DNA from: UBA3824 sp017541145
Lineage (GTDB): Bacteria > Bacteroidota > Bacteroidia > Bacteroidales > UBA3824
NCBI GenBank assembly: GCA_947168365.1
Contig: CAMVLO010000011.1
Span: 1 to 64,000 of the forward strand
Length of the DNA: 64,000 nt
Reading direction: 5' to 3'
Both the position numbers and the translations under genes were made by a program. The notes beneath the pieces are model-generated. The model ran no database searches, was not told the origin of the DNA, and saw only the letters and a list, made by a program, of their open reading frames with translations. Position 1 is the first letter of the stretch. Every line of letters starts with the position of its first letter. Positions 59,423 to 64,000 of the stretch are shown in pieces.

Positions 59423-62400
59423 ATGGACAAATTTACTCATTTACACGTACACTCTCATTACTCGATTCTGGACGGCATGTCCAAAGTTCCGGACCTTATT
59501 AAAAAGTGTCTGAAGAACGGCATGCACGCCATGGCTCTTACTGACCATGGTAACATGTTCGGTATCAAGGACTTGACCGATACAGCAAAAAAAATTAACG
59601 GTGCGCCCAAAAAAGCTGTTGGAGATTGCGAAGACAAAATTCGTAAATGTACCGACGAGGCTGAAAAGGCAAAACTTGAAGCCGAACTTGTGGAACTAAA
59701 AGCACAAGCCGAAGCTTTTGTACCGTTTAAACCTATCATTGGAATCGAGGCTTATTGCGCCCACGAAGACAGACACTTGAAAGATACCCGCGGCTGGCAC
59801 TTGATTTTGCTCGCCAAAAACGAAGTGGGTTATCACAGCCTTTGCAAACTTGCGTCAATTGCCTATACTGAAGGTTATTACTACAATCCGCGTATCGACA
59901 AGGAAATTCTCGAAAAATATCACGAAGGCTTGATATGCAGTTCGGCATGTTTGGGCGGCGAGATTTCGCAAAAAATTATGAAAGGCGATCTTCAGGCTGC
60001 TGAAGAAGCTGTTTTGTGGTTTAAAAATCTTTTTGGTGACGACTATTATTTGGAAATGCAGCGTCACAAAACCGACAAGCCAAACGCTGAAACAAACACT
60101 TATTTAGAACAGGAAAAAGTCAACAAAGTATTGATAGAATTGGCTCGCAAACACAATATTAAGTTGATTGCGACCAACGACGTTCACTTTGTAGAAGAAG
60201 ACCACGGCGAGGCTCACGACCGTTTGATTTGCCTTTCTACGGGCAAGGATTACGACGACCCGAATCGTATGCACTATACTAAACAGGAATGGCTGAAAAC
60301 TCCTGAAGAAATGGAAGCTATTTTCAGCGATATTCCTGAGGCTCTGAGCAATACAGTAGAAATTGCAGAAAAAGTAGAGGTCTACAATATCAATTCTGAC
60401 CCTATCATGCCGAAATTTGAAATTCCGGAAGAATTTGGTACAGAAGAGATTTACCGTCAGAAGTTTACGGAGGAAGACTTATTCAACGAGTTTACCCGTA
60501 ACGAACTCGGCGAAGTAGAACTCACTCAAGAAAAAGCCGAAGCCAAAATCAAGAAACTTGGCGGTTACGAAAAATTGTACCGTATAAAACTTGAGGCCGA
60601 TTACTTAAAGAAACTTACTTACGAAGGTGCTGTAAAACGTTATGGTGAAACACTTAACGACGAACAGGCCGAACGAATCAACTTTGAGCTTCACGTTATG
60701 AAGACCATGGGATTCCCGGGTTACTTCTTGATTGTGCAAGATTATATTCGTGGTGCTCGCGAAGAGTTGGGCGTAAGTGTAGGACCGGGTCGTGGTAGTG
60801 CGGCGGGATCTGTGGTTGCTTACTGTTTGGGTATCACCAATTTGGATCCATTGAAGTACGACCTGCTTTTTGAACGTTTCTTGAACCCTGACCGTATTTC
60901 ACTCCCTGATATCGATGTGGACTTTGATGATGACGGACGCGGAAAGGTTTTGGAATGGGTTACCCATAAATACGGTGCTGAAAAGGTTGCTCACATCATT
61001 ACTTACGGTACGATGGCAACCAAATCAGCAATTGCCGACGTTGGACGTGTACAAAAAGTACCACTTGCTATTGTTAACAAAATCAAGGGATTAATTCCGG
61101 ATAGAGGTTTTGAAGAAGCTCAGGTAAAAGCTGTAGACGGCTCAGTACCGAAAAAAATGCCGAAAATCAACCTCCCGAACTGTTACAAATATATTCCGGA
61201 GCTGAAACAACTTCTCAACGGCGAAACTCCCGAAGGTTGGAATCTTGAGGGTCAGAACGAAAATGTAGCTTCGATGTTGAAATATGCCCGCGACCTTGAG
61301 GATACCAACCGTCAGATTGGTATTCATGCCTGCGGTGTAATTATCGGTGCCGACGATTTGACAAAATTTGCGCCGGTCTGTACAATCAAGGATAAGGATT
61401 CGGGACAGGATGTTGTTGTTACTCAGTACGACGGACACGTTGTTGAAAGCGTTGGTTTGATCAAGATGGACTTCCTTGGTCTCAAAACATTGTCACTTAT
61501 AAAGGAAGCTCTCAAAAATATCAAAAAACACAGAGGCATTGATATCGATATTGAAAAAATTCCGATTGACGATGCCGAAACATATCAGCTGTATTCAGAG
61601 GGACGAACAATCGGTACGTTCCAGTTTGAATCGCCCGGTATGCAGAAATATCTAAAGGAATTGAAACCGTCACAGATTTCGGACCTTATCGCCATGAACG
61701 CGCTTTATCGTCCGGGACCTATGGATTATATTCCGACATTTATCAACCGTAAACTCGGTAAAGAGCCGATTGAATACGACTTGCCTGTAATGGAAAAGTA
61801 TCTGAAAGATACATACGGAGTTACAGTTTATCAAGAGCAAGTTATGCTTCTTAGCCGATTGCTTGCCAACTTCACGAGAGGTCAGGCGGATACATTGCGT
61901 AAGGCGATGGGTAAGAAGATTGAAGCGATGTTGGCTGAATTGAAACCGAAATTTCTTGAAGGCGGAAAATCAAACGGTCACGACCCGGCAATTCTCGAAA
62001 AAATTTGGAAAGACTGGGAAAAGTTTGCATCCTACGCGTTCAACAAATCTCACGCGGCGTGCTACGGTTGGGTTGCGTATCAAACAGGTTACCTAAAAGC
62101 GCATTTCCCGGCAGAATACATGGCTGCCAACCTTACCCGCAACAAGGATTCTATCGACGATATCAAGAAATTCATGGAAGAATGCAAAGCCATGAAAATC
62201 AACGTAAAAGGTCCTGATATCAACGAATCGGATTTAAACTTTGCCGTAACACACGATTACGGAATTCGTTTCGGACTCGGCGGTATAAAAGGCGTGGGCA
62301 ACGGAGCTGTGGAAGCTATTGTAAGTGAGAGAGAAAAAAACGGTCCGTTCAAAGATATTTACGATTTTGCCGAACGTGTAAACTTGTCACAAGTCAACAG

Positions 62401-63271
62401 AAGAACCATCGAAAACTTGGCTTTGGCAGGTGCTTTTGATACGTTCCCGGAAATCAAACGTTGTCAATGGTTGGAACTTGCTGAAGGCGATACAGTTACA
62501 TTCAGTGAAGCACTCAGTAAATACGGTCAAAAAATGCAAATGGACCAAAGCGGCGTGCAAAATTCACTGTTTGGCGAAACTGTAAAAGTAGAAGTCAAAA
62601 AACCGAAACCTATTGCTTGCGAAGACTGGTCCGATTTGGTAAAACTCAACAAAGAACGCGACCTTGTAGGTATTTATCTTTCTGCGCATCCGCTTGATAC
62701 TTACCGTATTGAGATAGAAAATTACTGCAACGCAACACTTGAAGAATTCAATGATTTCAACAATCTGAAAGGCAAAGATTTGAAAGTGGCAGGAATAGTT
62801 TCAGCAGTAGAAGAGCGTACTACCAAAACCGGAAAACCGTGGGGCTCGCTTACGGTTGAAGATTTTTCGGGTTCGTACAGATTCGCACTTTTCAGCAAAG
62901 ATTATCTTGACTACAAGAAGTATTTTACATTGGGTTACGCATTGTTGATTAAAGGAAAAATTCAATCACGTTTCAACAATCCGGACGAATTGGAATTCAA
63001 GATTCAGAGCATCGATTTGTTGTCCGATGTAAAAGACAAGATGTTGAGTTCAATAACGCTGAAAATTCCAATCAACGATTTGAACGACAACATGATGAAA
63101 TGTATCAAAAATATCACGAACAAGAAAGGAGACAGCAATTTGGGTTTCCAAATTTACGATCCGAAGTCAAAAGTATCGGTAAGAATGCATTCAAGAACTT
63201 ACCGTGTAAAAATCGACAAAGATTTGATTACATCGCTGAAAAACGAACAGATTGAATATCAAATTCAATAA
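59423..63271 (+). CDS. dnaE: DNA polymerase III alpha subunit
   Basis: At 1282 residues this is a full replicative polymerase. The N-terminal PHP domain has FTHLHVHSHYSILDGMSKV and ALTDHGNMFG. The palm has VGPGRGSAAGSVVAY and the catalytic acids LPDIDVDFDDDGRGK (near 495-505), and the fingers include FQFESPGMQKYLKELKP and ALYRPGPMD. The tandem HhH part is near IRFGLGGIKGVGNGAVEAI, and the OB domain near VAGIVSAVEERTTKTGKPWG. It copies the chromosome with the clamp and loader. Its frame has an internal helix-rich insert after the PHP start (CEDKIRKCTDEAEKAKLEAE) found in Bacteroidetes. Start at ATG 59423. Confidence 0.95.
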   Translation: MDKFTHLHVHSHYSILDGMSKVPDLIKKCLKNGMHAMALTDHGNMFGIKDLTDTAKKINGAPKKAVGDCEDKIRKCTDEAEKAKLEAELVELKAQAEAFVPFKPIIGIEAYCAHEDRHLKDTRGWHLILLAKNEVGYHSLCKLASIAYTEGYYYNPRIDKEILEKYHEGLICSSACLGGEISQKIMKGDLQAAEEAVLWFKNLFGDDYYLEMQRHKTDKPNAETNTYLEQEKVNKVLIELARKHNIKLIATNDVHFVEEDHGEAHDRLICLSTGKDYDDPNRMHYTKQEWLKTPEEMEAIFSDIPEALSNTVEIAEKVEVYNINSDPIMPKFEIPEEFGTEEIYRQKFTEEDLFNEFTRNELGEVELTQEKAEAKIKKLGGYEKLYRIKLEADYLKKLTYEGAVKRYGETLNDEQAERINFELHVMKTMGFPGYFLIVQDYIRGAREELGVSVGPGRGSAAGSVVAYCLGITNLDPLKYDLLFERFLNPDRISLPDIDVDFDDDGRGKVLEWVTHKYGAEKVAHIITYGTMATKSAIADVGRVQKVPLAIVNKIKGLIPDRGFEEAQVKAVDGSVPKKMPKINLPNCYKYIPELKQLLNGETPEGWNLEGQNENVASMLKYARDLEDTNRQIGIHACGVIIGADDLTKFAPVCTIKDKDSGQDVVVTQYDGHVVESVGLIKMDFLGLKTLSLIKEALKNIKKHRGIDIDIEKIPIDDAETYQLYSEGRTIGTFQFESPGMQKYLKELKPSQISDLIAMNALYRPGPMDYIPTFINRKLGKEPIEYDLPVMEKYLKDTYGVTVYQEQVMLLSRLLANFTRGQADTLRKAMGKKIEAMLAELKPKFLEGGKSNGHDPAILEKIWKDWEKFASYAFNKSHAACYGWVAYQTGYLKAHFPAEYMAANLTRNKDSIDDIKKFMEECKAMKINVKGPDINESDLNFAVTHDYGIRFGLGGIKGVGNGAVEAIVSEREKNGPFKDIYDFAERVNLSQVNRRTIENLALAGAFDTFPEIKRCQWLELAEGDTVTFSEALSKYGQKMQMDQSGVQNSLFGETVKVEVKKPKPIACEDWSDLVKLNKERDLVGIYLSAHPLDTYRIEIENYCNATLEEFNDFNNLKGKDLKVAGIVSAVEERTTKTGKPWGSLTVEDFSGSYRFALFSKDYLDYKKYFTLGYALLIKGKIQSRFNNPDELEFKIQSIDLLSDVKDKMLSSITLKIPINDLNDNMMKCIKNITNKKGDSNLGFQIYDPKSKVSVRMHSRTYRVKIDKDLITSLKNEQIEYQIQ

Positions 63272-63310
63272 TAAAGAAGGATTAATTCCGTATTTTTGCT
63301 GATAAACAAA

Positions 63311-63354
63311 CGCCGTGAACAGCTTGAAAATTTTAAGTTGCTTCACGGCGTTTT
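63311..63354 (+). terminator. dnaE terminator
   Basis: CGCCGTGAA and AGCTT pair with AAGTTG-type bases and TTCACGGCG around an A/T-rich loop, followed by TTTT. Confidence 0.8.
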
Positions 63355-63516
63355 ATAATTCGTAAATGCACCGATTTTACTTGATTTTATCTCTTCGCAA
63401 TTTTGGCTTGAAACATATCGGAGCGATGTGGTACAAGAATAATAAAATCGTTTATATTTGTTAAAATTTCTTAATTTGTTAATGTTTATATAATCAGTTA
63501 TACAATTAAATGGCTC

Positions 63517-63524
63517 TAATTTTG
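63517..63524 (+). promoter_or_regulatory. -7 element of the partial sensor gene
   Basis: TAATTTTG matches TAnnTTTG, 35 bases before the ATG. A second -7-like word, TATATTTG, lies at 63453-63460. Confidence 0.45.
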
Positions 63525-63559
63525 CGGTAAATATTGTAACTGATTATATAACTAAAAAA

Positions 63560-64000
63560 ATGGAGACAAGATTCTTTAAAAACGTAAAATTACTTACACG
63601 AATAAGACTATCTTTTTTATTTGTATTACTTCCAATCATTATTGTATTAGGCAACACTCTATCTGTAACTGTAAAAGTAAACGAAAGCGCACGCGAACTT
63701 TCTGAAAATATTACAGAATTGGCAAAACAGGCCAGCGATTTTGGCGTTCATATCAACGAAGGTTTTGCACAAATGGAAGTGATGTTCAAAACCAATGATG
63801 CTAAAGGAGCTCAGGAATTGATGCTTGAAGGGAAACGACGACTCGATAATCTTGAAGAATTAGTTAAAAAAGAATGTTTTTCAAATGAACAACAACAAGC
63901 CTTCTACGATATTGTAGAATCGATGAACACGGCACGAGACATGATGAAACACACTAATTTAACCGAAGAAGACAAAATAAAACTTCTCGAAGATTTAAAA
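63560..64000 (+). CDS. membrane sensor, N-terminal part only
   Basis: The frame from ATG 63560 runs off the window after 147 codons. A basic start (METRFFKNVKLLTRIRLS) leads into one span (FLFVLLPIIIVLGNTL). A long helical periplasmic segment follows (ARELSENITELAKQASDFG, then GAQELMLEGKRRLDNLEELV). This is the four-helix-bundle sensor layout of chemoreceptors, histidine kinases or PP2C-type phosphatase sensors. The output domain lies outside the window, so the class cannot be decided. The start resembles the N-terminus expected for the interrupted chemoreceptor at 16965. Confidence 0.7.
   Translation, partial: METRFFKNVKLLTRIRLSFLFVLLPIIIVLGNTLSVTVKVNESARELSENITELAKQASDFGVHINEGFAQMEVMFKTNDAKGAQELMLEGKRRLDNLEELVKKECFSNEQQQAFYDIVESMNTARDMMKHTNLTEEDKIKLLEDLK

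Noticed and set aside
1..64000. CRISPR arrays, tRNA, rRNA genes or riboswitches
   Set aside because: I saw no regularly spaced repeats, no T-loop-type GTTCnAnnC motifs in gaps, no rRNA-like stretches and no recognisable riboswitch cores.

Overview
This window looks like the chromosome of a low-GC anaerobic member of the Bacteroidetes, probably order Bacteroidales. Evidence for this is the phylum-specific promoter consensus (TTTG, about 19 bases, TAnnTTTG) in front of several genes, the near absence of Shine-Dalgarno sites, ribonuclease Y next to zapA, a DUF1987/SiaC protein, FISUMP (Fibrobacter succinogenes major paralogous domain) and DUF4369-type proteins, and an NfnAB-type electron-bifurcating transhydrogenase. 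I see no rRNA, tRNA, CRISPR array or classical insertion sequence.

Layout. 1-4.5 kb: a partial gene, a secreted lipocalin-like protein, a SiaC-type regulator, a truncated relic of a large secreted protein, and a methyltransferase plus HAD phosphatase pair. 4.6-11.7 kb: core metabolism on both strands (pheT-nfnA-nfnB leftward, nadE rightward). 11.8-16.2 kb: a receptor-like cassette. It encodes a TIR domain, a single membrane span, an FGE-sulfatase-like fold and a FISUMP domain, followed by a secreted FGE-like protein and a two-TM DUF4231/SLATT protein. The first gene is split by a perfect 181-bp tandem duplication; removing one copy restores a single 782-codon frame. 16.2-18.5 kb: a PAS membrane protein, a chemoreceptor with an in-frame stop near its N-terminus, and an orphan small transcription unit. 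18.9-24.3 kb: rpsF-rpsR-rplI, a Spy-like protein, a phosphohexomutase and a GH26 mannanase-like enzyme.

24.3-27.2 kb is an accessory patch bounded by a 25-bp inverted repeat. It holds a decayed gene, a small membrane protein and an Rpn/PD-(D/E)XK 'transposase-like' nuclease with a partner ORF. 27.4-36.3 kb is housekeeping: oligopeptidase B, a 3'-5' exonuclease, galK, a phosphomannomutase, an M16C protease and a collagen-like lipoprotein. 36.5-39.7 kb carries twin AAA-ATPase/PD-(D/E)XK genes that share about 1.28 kb of identical DNA but differ at both ends, which suggests gene conversion. 39.8-44.5 kb holds a phosphodiesterase, a chagasin-like inhibitor, a TlpA-like thioredoxin, two unknowns, a second Spy-like protein and trmO. 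44.5-50.4 kb is one giant DUF4011-type SF1 helicase with a nuclease-like C-terminus.

50.4-64 kb is core again: a Fur-family regulator, purA, two methyltransferases, a thioesterase, rny, a probable 6S RNA, zapA with a coiled-coil partner, a response regulator fused to an anti-sigma-type ATPase, dnaE, and the start of a membrane sensor that runs off the window. The most promising candidate for an undescribed system is the TIR/FGE/SLATT cassette together with its reversible-looking tandem duplication.
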